The translations under genes and the position numbers were made by a program. Below, piece by piece: positions 1-7,562 of a stretch of 64,000 bases of DNA. The first letter of the stretch is position 1, and each line of letters begins with the position of its first letter. Below the pieces are notes generated by a model that was given only the letters and a program-made list of their open reading frames with translations, ran no database searches and was not told where the DNA came from. Source of the DNA: JAKFWF01 sp031374115 (GTDB lineage Bacteria; Pseudomonadota; Alphaproteobacteria; Rhizobiales; Hyphomicrobiaceae); contig JANMNO010000061.1 of the NCBI GenBank assembly GCA_031374115.1, positions 1 to 64,000 of the forward strand, in the 5' to 3' direction.

Positions 1-617
1 TGGCTCTGATCGGCCCAAACGACGATGTCAATCAGATCCTTCGCCGCGGTCTTCATGTCAGTCAGTTTCTGGCCAGACATCGAGCCCGTGGTGTCCAGCA
101 TCATCGATACTTCGATGTTGGTGCCCGAGTTACCGCCAACCGCGATCGTCGACTCCGCTTGCTTGACACTGCCCAGCTGCATCACCGGCAAACGCTCGAT
201 GCCGAGAATGTTCAAGAACGGCGTCTTAACGTACGCCGTGCCGCGCGCCTCGAAGCTCGTGGCCGAGTTGGTCGCGACGAAGCTCACGGTATCATTGACC
301 GTGATATTGGACTTCATTTGATTGTAGTACGAGGTCGCCGAGAGCACCGCCTTCGTCGCGTCGCCGTAGGTGGTTTGCGCCGTACGACCCGCTGCCAGCA
401 GCGCCGAATCGATCGCCGTCTGCGTCTGATTACGCGCGCTCAGCCAACGGCCGTAGTCGACGGCGCCGCCGACGATGCCAAATATGATAGTCGTCGTCAG
501 TGCGAAGATGACGGCGATATTGCCACCTTCATCGCGGACAAAGGGGCGCAGAAGCATACAGCTTGCGCGTTCGGGCACTTGAGCAGTCAGAACTGCTGAT
601 CCCCTGGTTGTAGACAT
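1..617 (-). CDS. TadG-like Flp pilus assembly protein, 5' part only
   Basis: Reading the minus strand from the ATG at 617 gives 205 residues with no stop before the window edge, so the gene is cut off. Residues about 27-62 are a charged RDEGGN followed by a long hydrophobic helix ending GGAVDYGRW, the N-terminal anchor of TadE/TadG-type pilus proteins. D175 opens a DTTGSMS loop, the metal-binding (MIDAS) start of a von Willebrand factor A domain; this domain distinguishes TadG from the shorter TadE and TadF. TadG proteins act in the envelope in tight-adherence (Flp) pilus assembly. A strong AGGAGG lies six bases upstream of ATG 617, which decides the start, although an internal Met21 directly before the anchor is possible. 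No other tad gene is visible, since the rest lies outside the window. Confidence 0.8.
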   Translation of the reverse strand, partial: MSTTRGSAVLTAQVPERASCMLLRPFVRDEGGNIAVIFALTTTIIFGIVGGAVDYGRWLSARNQTQTAIDSALLAAGRTAQTTYGDATKAVLSATSYYNQMKSNITVNDTVSFVATNSATSFEARGTAYVKTPFLNILGIERLPVMQLGSVKQAESTIAVGGNSGTNIEVSMMLDTTGSMSGQKLTDMKTAAKDLIDIVVWADQS

Positions 618-629
618 GACACACCTCCT

Positions 630-830
630 GCGTGATTTTCTTATGCAATAGAAGTTGTGCCTGAAATAAATTTAGCAACAGTTAAAGTCTTCATCTACAA
701 ATACTATTGTATATCCAGTTTTATTCTATGTTTAATTGCATTTTATTTAAATTTTATACTATGATTTAGCACAAGATTCATAAATATTACTTGGATCATA
801 GATTTTATTTGATGCAACAAACACGCCACT
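630..830. other. AT-rich spacer between tadG-like gene and ahcY
   Basis: This spacer holds no credible gene. Roughly 640-815 is far richer in A and T than the surrounding coding DNA, with runs such as ATTTAAAT near 745-753 and a 7-bp inverted repeat (CTATGAT at 759-765, ATCATAG at 795-801). It sits between two divergent genes, so it probably contains the pilus gene promoter and may bind a nucleoid protein. No specific operator was recognised. Confidence 0.5.
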
Positions 831-888
831 GCCGGTGAAAACTCACCGCGAAGCCTGCGCTGCAGACATAAGGACATGTTTATATCTT

Positions 889-918
889 GTTGCGCAACGT
901 TGGGCCGGACGCTATAGC
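889..918 (+). promoter_or_regulatory. Candidate ahcY promoter with palindrome over the -35 box
   Basis: A TTGCGC hexamer at 890-895 and TATAGC at 913-918 are separated by 17 bases, a good sigma-70 layout. The perfect 10-bp palindrome GTTGCGCAAC at 889-898 covers the -35 element, where a repressor could act. The start of ahcY lies about 80 bases downstream. The assignment rests on sequence similarity to consensus only. Confidence 0.4.
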
Positions 919-996
919 AAGCTGTCGAATTCGATGCCTCGCTAAAATTGCCGCCACCGCAAGAGCCGCTCGCCCTCGCAAAAAGGATCAAAGATC

Positions 997-2400
997 ATGG
1001 CCAAGGCCAACGATTACGTCGTCAAGGACATCACGCTGGCTGATTGGGGCCGCAAGGAACTCAATATTGCCGAAATCGAAATGCCGGGCCTCATGGCGAC
1101 CCGCACAGAATACGGCACGCAGCAGCCCCTGAAAGGTGCCCGGATCGCCGGATCGCTGCACATGACGATCCAGACCGCCGTCTTGATCGAGACGCTGAAG
1201 GCTCTTGGAGCCGACATTCGCTGGGCCTCGTGCAACATCTATTCGACCCAAGATCACGCCGCCGCGGCGATTGCCGCCTCGGGGATCCCCGTGTTCGCTG
1301 TCAAGGGCGAGACATTGACCGAGTATTGGGATTACACACGGAAGATCCTCGAGTGGGGCGATGGCGGCACCCCAAATATGATCCTCGATGACGGCGGCGA
1401 CGCCACCATGCTCGTGCACCACGGCCTTCGCGCCGAAAAAGGCGATAAGGCGTTCCTCGATAAAGCGTCGAACGAGGAAGAAGAAGTATTCTTCGCCCTT
1501 ATCAAAAAGATATTGAAGGAAAAGCCAGGTTGGTTTGCAGAGCTGGCTAAAAATATCAAGGGCGTTTCGGAAGAAACGACTACGGGCGTCCATCGGCTAT
1601 ACCAGATGGAGAAAGAAGGTAAGCTTCTTTTCCCGGCGATCAACGTTAACGATGCTGTTACGAAGTCGAAATTCGACAACCTTTATGGCTGCCGCGAAAG
1701 TCTCGTCGACGCGATCCGTCGCGGCACCGACGTGATGATGGCCGGTAAAGTCGCTTTCGTCGCCGGCTACGGTGACGTCGGCAAGGGTTCGGCAGCGTCA
1801 CTGCGCCAAGGCGGTTGCCGCGTACTGGTCTCGGAAGTCGATCCGATCTGCGCCTTGCAGGCGGCGATGGAGGGTTACGAGGTCGTCACCATGGACGACG
1901 CCGCCGCGCGCGCCGACATCTTCGTGACGGCAACGGGCAACATCGACGTAATCACCGTCGATCATATGCGCAAGATGAAGGACCGCGCGATCGTCTGCAA
2001 TATCGGTCACTTCGATAGCGAAATCCAGGTCGCAGGTTTGAAGAACTTTAAGTGGCACAACGTGAAGCCGCAGGTGGACGAAGTCGAGTTCCCTGACGGC
2101 AAGCGCATCTTGCTGTTGTCGGAGGGCCGCCTGGTCAATCTCGGCAATGCGATGGGGCATCCATCGTTTGTGATGTCCGCGTCGTTCACCAATCAGACGC
2201 TGGCTCAGATCGAGCTGTGGACCAAGCCCGGCCAGTACGAGAAGAAGGTCTATGTGTTGCCGAAGCATCTCGACGAAAAGGTCGCTTTGCTGCACCTCGA
2301 CAAGGTTGGCGCCAAGCTGACCAAGCTCAGCAAGGCGCAATCGGACTACATCGGCGTGGCGCCAGACGGACCGTTCAAGCCCGACACGTATCGCTACTGA
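997..2400 (+). CDS. ahcY: Adenosylhomocysteinase (S-adenosyl-L-homocysteine hydrolase)
   Basis: This cytosolic enzyme splits S-adenosylhomocysteine into adenosine and homocysteine, which relieves product inhibition of methyltransferases and feeds the methionine cycle. The 467-residue length and the insert around residues 150-190 match the long bacterial form. The NAD-binding GYGDVGKGSA lies near residues 256-265, and the C-terminus ends PDTYRY, close to the family's usual PDHYRY, whose Lys and Tyr reach into the partner subunit's NAD site in known structures. The ATG at 997 follows an AAAAGGA ribosome-binding site. The gene stands alone between its own promoter and a strong terminator. Its position beside divL is a recurrent alphaproteobacterial arrangement. 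Confidence 0.98.
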   Translation: MAKANDYVVKDITLADWGRKELNIAEIEMPGLMATRTEYGTQQPLKGARIAGSLHMTIQTAVLIETLKALGADIRWASCNIYSTQDHAAAAIAASGIPVFAVKGETLTEYWDYTRKILEWGDGGTPNMILDDGGDATMLVHHGLRAEKGDKAFLDKASNEEEEVFFALIKKILKEKPGWFAELAKNIKGVSEETTTGVHRLYQMEKEGKLLFPAINVNDAVTKSKFDNLYGCRESLVDAIRRGTDVMMAGKVAFVAGYGDVGKGSAASLRQGGCRVLVSEVDPICALQAAMEGYEVVTMDDAAARADIFVTATGNIDVITVDHMRKMKDRAIVCNIGHFDSEIQVAGLKNFKWHNVKPQVDEVEFPDGKRILLLSEGRLVNLGNAMGHPSFVMSASFTNQTLAQIELWTKPGQYEKKVYVLPKHLDEKVALLHLDKVGAKLTKLSKAQSDYIGVAPDGPFKPDTYRY

Positions 2401-2424
2401 TCGGCGTCGCCTCCAATGTCGAAC

Positions 2425-2462
2425 AACGGCCCGCCGAGCATTCAGCGGGCCGTTTAAGTTTT
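2425..2462 (+). terminator. Rho-independent terminator of ahcY
   Basis: A perfect 10-bp stem (AACGGCCCGC at 2425-2434 with GCGGGCCGTT at 2445-2454) encloses a 10-base loop and is followed by a T-rich tail ending in TTTT. It starts 25 bases after the ahcY stop codon and separates ahcY from divL. Confidence 0.85.
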
Positions 2463-2646
2463 AACTCTCGCAGTGCCGCCCTACGTCTGGCAGTTCAATA
2501 CGAAGCCCCTCATACTATTAAGTGATTCGGTTTTTCGTTTGCGCCAGCCAACCTAACGCCATTCCGTCAGCCCGTTGCCGTTGCGTTCCCGGCGGGCTCG
2601 ACGTGCCCATGATGCGATGGGGCCCTCTGCGAAGTTACGGAACGGA

Positions 2647-5157
2647 ATGCAGCTCACAAATACACAGGGCCGGTTTGAAACAATGCGGCGGGATCTTGTG
2701 TTGATCCTGCTTGCGAGCCTTGCCGTCGCCGTTGTGTTGACGATCGTGCTCGCCGACGGTTCGGCGCTCACTCAGACCGGGATTGCCGCGAGAGACCTCC
2801 TCGCTGCGACTATCCTTGTGGCGGCAGCATGCGGCACAGCAGGTGTCGTTTGGTATCGATTGGCCACCACACGTTCAAGCCTCTCGCGCAGCCGGGAAGA
2901 GGCGCAAACCCTGCGCCGCTCGCTGCTGATGAACGAAGCCATCATCAAGGCCGAGCCGCAGGTTCTCATCTATTGGGAGCAGGGCCAGGGCCTCTCGATC
3001 GTCGCCGCGACCCTGACCACGGTCGCCGGATTACCGCAATCGAACAATGAGCTCATGCATTTTGGTGCATGGCTCGAACCAGCCGGTGCCGATAGCCTAA
3101 AGGCGGGGCTGGACGATCTGTTCGGTTCGGGAACGCCGTTCAATCTACTGCTGCGCACTAAAGCCGGCGGCCACATCGAGGCCGATGGCCGAACGGCAGG
3201 CGCCCGTGCGGTAGTGCGCCTGCGCGATCTGGCAGGGCAAAAACGCGAACTCATGAGGATCTTGGACCGGCATCACGAACTGTCCCGGGACATTGCCACT
3301 AGCCGTTCTTTGCTCGATGCCTTGCCGATGCCGGTGTGGCTGCGTGACGCCGAAGGTCGAATCGAGTGGTCCAACCGGGCCTACATCAAGGCGGTGGAAG
3401 CCGAAGATGGCGCTCAAGTCATAACCCGCCAGATCGAGCTTTTGGAATCGCGGCAACGCGCCGGGCTCGACCGGGCATTTCGATCCAAGGCAAAGCAGTC
3501 GGTCGGCGCCACCATGATGCGATTACCACTGATCATCGGCGGCGAGAGGCGGCAACATGACGTCGCCGTGCTGCCGCTCGAGAACGTGGTTGCGAATGCG
3601 GCCTTCGATGTCACGGATTTGACTCGCGCCGAGGCTGAACTGGCTCGGCTTTCCTCAGCCAACGACAAGACCCTGGATCGTGTCGCGACCGGTGTGGCAA
3701 TCTTCAACAGTGACCAAAAACTAACATTCTTCAACGATGCTTACCGGCGCCTTTGGCAGCTTGATCCGACATGGCTCGAAACCGGGCCAACAAACAGCGA
3801 AATCCTCGATCGGCTGCGCGAACAGTCGGCTCTGCCGGCCGTCGTCGACTACCGGCCCTGGAAAGGCAAACTGCTCGCTGTATACAAGGACGATGCAGAA
3901 CTCGAAGATTGGTGGCATCTGCCGGATGGTCGAACGTTCCATGTCGTCATAGAGCAACGCTCGGATGGCGGCGTCACCTACCTCATCGACGACGCGACGG
4001 AACGCTTTGCGCTCGAAAGTCGCTATAACGCACTCATCGATGTTCAACGAGAGACACTAGACAGCCTGAAAGAGGGTGTCGCCGTGTTCGGGACCAATGG
4101 GCGCCTGAAGCTGTCCAATTCATCCTTCATGCGAATTTGGAAGCTTTCTCGCCAATCACTTGCCGATGCACCCCACATCGATACGATCGTCAGCCGTACG
4201 CGCGTGCTTTACGACGATCCGGACACGTGGCAGCGTATTATCGGCGCAGCCACGGCCCTGCTGGACGAGCGCGATGCCTTCGAAGGGCAGATGGTGCGCC
4301 CCGACCATAGCGTCATCGATTTTGCTGTGACGCCGCTACCCGATGGCGCAACGCTGCTGACATTCGCCGACGTTACCGATGCCAAGCGCTATGAGCGCGC
4401 GCTGATCGAACGCAACGAAGCGTTGATCGCGGCCGATCGGCTCAAGAGCCAATTCATCAGTCACGTGTCGTACGAACTACGCACCCCGCTCACCAATATC
4501 ATCGGTTTCGGCGAACTCCTCAGCACCCCCCGTACGGGCCCGCTGAACGAAAAACAGCGCGAATATCTGGGCGATATCACCGGATCATCTAAAACGCTGC
4601 TGTCGATCATCGACGATATTCTCGACCTGGCGACGATCGACGCCGGCGGATTGGAGCTGAAACTTGGCCCGGTCGACGTACGCGAAGTGATCGACGCGGC
4701 CATCGAAGGTGTGCGCGAGCGTGCCGGACGTGCGCGCCTCACCCTCGATATCGCCGTCGCCGACGATGTTTCGACATTCATCGGTGATGAAGCGCGAGTG
4801 CGCCAGGTGCTTTACAATCTTCTTTCCAACGCGGTCGGCTTCTCGCGTCCAAGCGACACTATTCATCTGTCGTGCTGGCGCGAGCGTAGGATGATGACGT
4901 TCATGATCGAGGATCAGGGCGTCGGTATCCCGAAGGAACAACAGGCGCGCGTGTTTCAGCGGTTCGAAAGCCACAGTCACGGCTCCAATCACAGAGGCGC
5001 GGGCTTGGGGCTCCCCGTCGTCAAGAGCCTGGTCGAATTGCACGGCGGCGACATGACGCTGGACAGCGAATCCGGCCGTGGCACACGCATTACGGTGCGC
5101 TTCCCCGAGCACGGCACGGTTCGCGCTTCGGTGGACGATATCGTGAAGCGGGCTTGA
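2647..5157 (+). CDS. divL: DivL-type multi-PAS pseudo-histidine kinase with tyrosine in the H-box
   Basis: The protein (about 836 residues from ATG 2647) has two N-terminal membrane helices (residues about 16-34 and 45-65), several PAS-like modules, a dimerisation/phosphoacceptor region and a HATPase domain. The H-box reads FISHVSYELRTPL: the residue aligned with the usual phosphoacceptor His is Tyr609 (codon TAC at 4471). This substitution is the hallmark of Caulobacter DivL, which works with DivK and CckA in CtrA control of the cell cycle. The ATP-binding parts are present: N-box NLLSNAV, DQGVGIP and GAGLGLPVV. Flanking ahcY and tsaE also match the divL neighbourhood. The start is uncertain: ATG 2683, just before the first helix, or an upstream TTG at 2575 are alternatives. 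Function in this organism is inferred. Confidence 0.88.
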   Translation: MQLTNTQGRFETMRRDLVLILLASLAVAVVLTIVLADGSALTQTGIAARDLLAATILVAAACGTAGVVWYRLATTRSSLSRSREEAQTLRRSLLMNEAIIKAEPQVLIYWEQGQGLSIVAATLTTVAGLPQSNNELMHFGAWLEPAGADSLKAGLDDLFGSGTPFNLLLRTKAGGHIEADGRTAGARAVVRLRDLAGQKRELMRILDRHHELSRDIATSRSLLDALPMPVWLRDAEGRIEWSNRAYIKAVEAEDGAQVITRQIELLESRQRAGLDRAFRSKAKQSVGATMMRLPLIIGGERRQHDVAVLPLENVVANAAFDVTDLTRAEAELARLSSANDKTLDRVATGVAIFNSDQKLTFFNDAYRRLWQLDPTWLETGPTNSEILDRLREQSALPAVVDYRPWKGKLLAVYKDDAELEDWWHLPDGRTFHVVIEQRSDGGVTYLIDDATERFALESRYNALIDVQRETLDSLKEGVAVFGTNGRLKLSNSSFMRIWKLSRQSLADAPHIDTIVSRTRVLYDDPDTWQRIIGAATALLDERDAFEGQMVRPDHSVIDFAVTPLPDGATLLTFADVTDAKRYERALIERNEALIAADRLKSQFISHVSYELRTPLTNIIGFGELLSTPRTGPLNEKQREYLGDITGSSKTLLSIIDDILDLATIDAGGLELKLGPVDVREVIDAAIEGVRERAGRARLTLDIAVADDVSTFIGDEARVRQVLYNLLSNAVGFSRPSDTIHLSCWRERRMMTFMIEDQGVGIPKEQQARVFQRFESHSHGSNHRGAGLGLPVVKSLVELHGGDMTLDSESGRGTRITVRFPEHGTVRASVDDIVKRA

Positions 5158-5190
5158 CGGGGTCGCTCTGCGCATGTTCGGTCGCCTCGC

Positions 5191-6753
5191 ATGCAGAACG
5201 CACGTTCCACGCCCGACGTTTGGCGCCTTCCCGACCTCGACGAAGTGTCGATGGTTCGGGTTGCACAGTCTTTGGCCCTGATCCTCAAGAGCGGCGACAT
5301 CGTTGCTTTGCACGGCGATCTGGGGGCCGGCAAGACGACGTTCGCGCGCGCGCTGATCCGAGCATTCGCGAGCGATGACACGATCGAAGTCGTTAGCCCG
5401 ACATTCTCACTAGTGCAGACCTACGATTGTGACCGCGGTCGTATCGAACACTTCGACCTCTACCGGCTGAAGGGGCCTGAGGAAATCGAAGAGATCGGGC
5501 TCGGCGATGCGGGCAGCGACGTCATTCGCCTCATCGAGTGGCCTGATCGCCTTAGCGAAACGCGATCCGGCAATTGTCTCGACATCGTGTTTTCGGAAGC
5601 GCGCGCCGGGTTTACGCGGTCGCTGGAACTCGTGCCCGCTCGCACGATGGTTGCGCGGGTGGATCGTCTTCTCTCGATAAGCGACTTTATCCAACGGTCG
5701 GGATGGTCCGATGCAAGCGTTTCGTACTTGCAGGGCGACGCCTCGACACGGCGCTATGCACGGTTGAAACGAGGCGATGACAATGCGATCCTAATGGATT
5801 CTCCACGCCAGCCAGACGGCCCGATTGTCCGCGATGGCAAGACGTACAGCCGGATCGCGCACTTGGCGGAGGACGTGAAACCGTTCGTTGCCGTTGACCA
5901 CGCGTTACGATCTGCCGGGTTGTCTGCGCCTCTCATTGTCGCGCAAGATTTAGACTCAGGCTTGCTCCTGATCGAGGACCTTGGTGATCGGGTCTTCGGC
6001 CGCGAAGCCGATGGTGGTGCTCACCAAGCCGAGTTGTGGACCGCCGCTATCGACATGCTCGCCTATTTTCGCCAAGCCGGCTTACCGATATCGATGCCGG
6101 TGATGCCCAGTGATCCATCCGCCGGTACGCACACTCTTGCTCCACTCGACGCAACGATCCTGGGCATTGAAATCGCGCTGTTGCCAGACTGGTATTGGCC
6201 GGAGGTCCACGGCTCGAACATTCCGTCCGGCATCCGCAATGAGTTCGCAAGCTTATGGCAACCAGTGATCGCGGGCCTTCTCGCTCAGCCGCGAGGCTGG
6301 GTCTTGCGCGACGTGCATTCGCCCAACTTGTTGTGGTTGCCCGAACGCCAGGGCGTTGCGCGCGTCGGCGTAATCGATTTCCAGGATGCGATTGCGGGGC
6401 CGTGGGCGCACGATGTCATGTCGCTGCTGCAGGACGCCCGCGTCGATGTCCCTCACGAATTGGAGGCGCAGCTACTCGTCCGATATGTGTCCCAAATGAA
6501 AGGGCATCCCGGCTTCGACGAAGTGTCCTTCAGGGCCGCTTATGCTGCCTACGGCGCATTGCGCGCCACGCGACTGCTCGGCTTGTTCGTGCGGTTGCTT
6601 CGGCGTGACGGTAAGCCGGATTATCTGCGTCATTTAAAGCGCAACTGGGGATATCTCGAACGAAACTTGCAACATCCCGGCTTGCAGCCGGTCGCATCCT
6701 GGTATGATCGGTTTTTTCCGGCCGAGCTTCGTAACCGTTCGATCGGGCCGTAA
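5191..6753 (+). CDS. tsaE: TsaE (t6A tRNA ATPase) fused to an AmgK-like sugar kinase
   Basis: Two domains share one 520-residue chain. Residues about 20-155 are TsaE, with the Walker A motif GDLGAGKTT at 42-50; TsaE is the ATPase that drives the TsaBD complex making N6-threonylcarbamoyladenosine in tRNAs. Residues about 165-505 are an aminoglycoside-phosphotransferase fold, with the catalytic loop LRDVHSPN near 372-380 and the metal-binding DFQD shortly after. Kinases of this type next to MurU are AmgK, which phosphorylates N-acetylmuramate or GlcNAc at the anomeric position in cell-wall recycling. The murU gene starts 41 bases downstream, which supports that role. The kinase substrate is inferred, not shown. 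No strong ribosome-binding site precedes ATG 5191, so translation may depend on readthrough from divL, which stops 33 bases earlier. Confidence 0.9.
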   Translation: MQNARSTPDVWRLPDLDEVSMVRVAQSLALILKSGDIVALHGDLGAGKTTFARALIRAFASDDTIEVVSPTFSLVQTYDCDRGRIEHFDLYRLKGPEEIEEIGLGDAGSDVIRLIEWPDRLSETRSGNCLDIVFSEARAGFTRSLELVPARTMVARVDRLLSISDFIQRSGWSDASVSYLQGDASTRRYARLKRGDDNAILMDSPRQPDGPIVRDGKTYSRIAHLAEDVKPFVAVDHALRSAGLSAPLIVAQDLDSGLLLIEDLGDRVFGREADGGAHQAELWTAAIDMLAYFRQAGLPISMPVMPSDPSAGTHTLAPLDATILGIEIALLPDWYWPEVHGSNIPSGIRNEFASLWQPVIAGLLAQPRGWVLRDVHSPNLLWLPERQGVARVGVIDFQDAIAGPWAHDVMSLLQDARVDVPHELEAQLLVRYVSQMKGHPGFDEVSFRAAYAAYGALRATRLLGLFVRLLRRDGKPDYLRHLKRNWGYLERNLQHPGLQPVASWYDRFFPAELRNRSIGP

Positions 6754-6794
6754 CACATCGTTTCGCTATCGGGGCCGCATCAACCAACGGAAAC

Positions 6795-7562
6795 ATGCCG
6801 GTAATGACCGCAAAAGCCGTAAGATCGAAGCCTGAGACTGACTGGCGCCCGGAAGCCGCAATGGTGCTCGCAGCGGGCTTGGGCACGCGCATGCGTCCGT
6901 TGACTGATCATGTGCCGAAACCGCTGGTACAGGTGAAAAGCCGGGCCCTCATCGACCATGCTCTGGATCGCATCGGCGAAGCTGGCATCGGACGCGCGGT
7001 CGTCAACGTTCACTACATGGCCGACATAATTTCAAAACATGTCGCTGGCCGCAAAGTGCCACAAATTGTTATCTCGGATGAGCGCGATGCACTGTTGGGC
7101 ACCGGCGGCGGCGTGGTTCGCGCTTTGCCAAAACTCGGCTCCGGCGCGTTTTTGATCCATAACTCCGATTCAACCTGGCTTGAAGGCGTCGGCACCAACC
7201 TCGCCCGGCTGTGCGATGCCTGGGACGACGAGCGGATGGACTTCCTTCTTCTCGTCTCACTCGCTTCATGGAGTGTCGGCTACGACGGCCTCGGCGACTT
7301 CAACATGGGACCAGACGGGCTTTTGGTGCGCCGCGAGGAACGGATGATGTCACCGTTTGCATTCACGGGCGTGTCGATCGCCCATCCGCGGGCATTCAAA
7401 AATGTTCCGGCCGGACCATTTTCGCTCAACAAGTTGTGGGACCACGCCATCGAGAGAAAGCGGCTTTATGGCGTCAGACTAGATGGCACCTGGATGCATA
7501 TCGGCACGCCCGAAGCGGTGACGGCAGCCGAGCGCCGGATCGATGAGCCGCATGGCAACTAG
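6795..7562 (+). CDS. murU: MurU-like nucleotidyltransferase (MurNAc-1-phosphate uridylyltransferase)
   Basis: This 255-residue enzyme has the sugar-nucleotidyltransferase signature MVLAAGLGTRMRPLT (residues about 23-37) followed by the conserved KPL, and an IHNSD segment that supplies a metal-binding Asp. Together with an AmgK kinase, MurU converts recycled MurNAc into UDP-MurNAc and so bypasses the MurA/MurB steps of peptidoglycan synthesis. The immediate upstream gene encodes the AmgK-like kinase domain, so both enzymes of the recycling route are adjacent. The 3' end overlaps addB by 20 bases. An in-frame ATG at 6804 is an alternative start. Substrate specificity is inferred from context, since glucose-1-phosphate nucleotidyltransferases share the motif. 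Confidence 0.88.
   Translation: MPVMTAKAVRSKPETDWRPEAAMVLAAGLGTRMRPLTDHVPKPLVQVKSRALIDHALDRIGEAGIGRAVVNVHYMADIISKHVAGRKVPQIVISDERDALLGTGGGVVRALPKLGSGAFLIHNSDSTWLEGVGTNLARLCDAWDDERMDFLLLVSLASWSVGYDGLGDFNMGPDGLLVRREERMMSPFAFTGVSIAHPRAFKNVPAGPFSLNKLWDHAIERKRLYGVRLDGTWMHIGTPEAVTAAERRIDEPHGN

Noticed and set aside
732..746. CtrA-like half sites TTAA-N7-TTAT upstream of the pilus gene
   Set aside because: The second half site has a mismatch and such words are expected by chance in AT-rich DNA.
815..996. SAM or SAH riboswitch before ahcY
   Set aside because: No conserved aptamer core of the known SAM-II, SAH or SAM/SAH classes could be matched.
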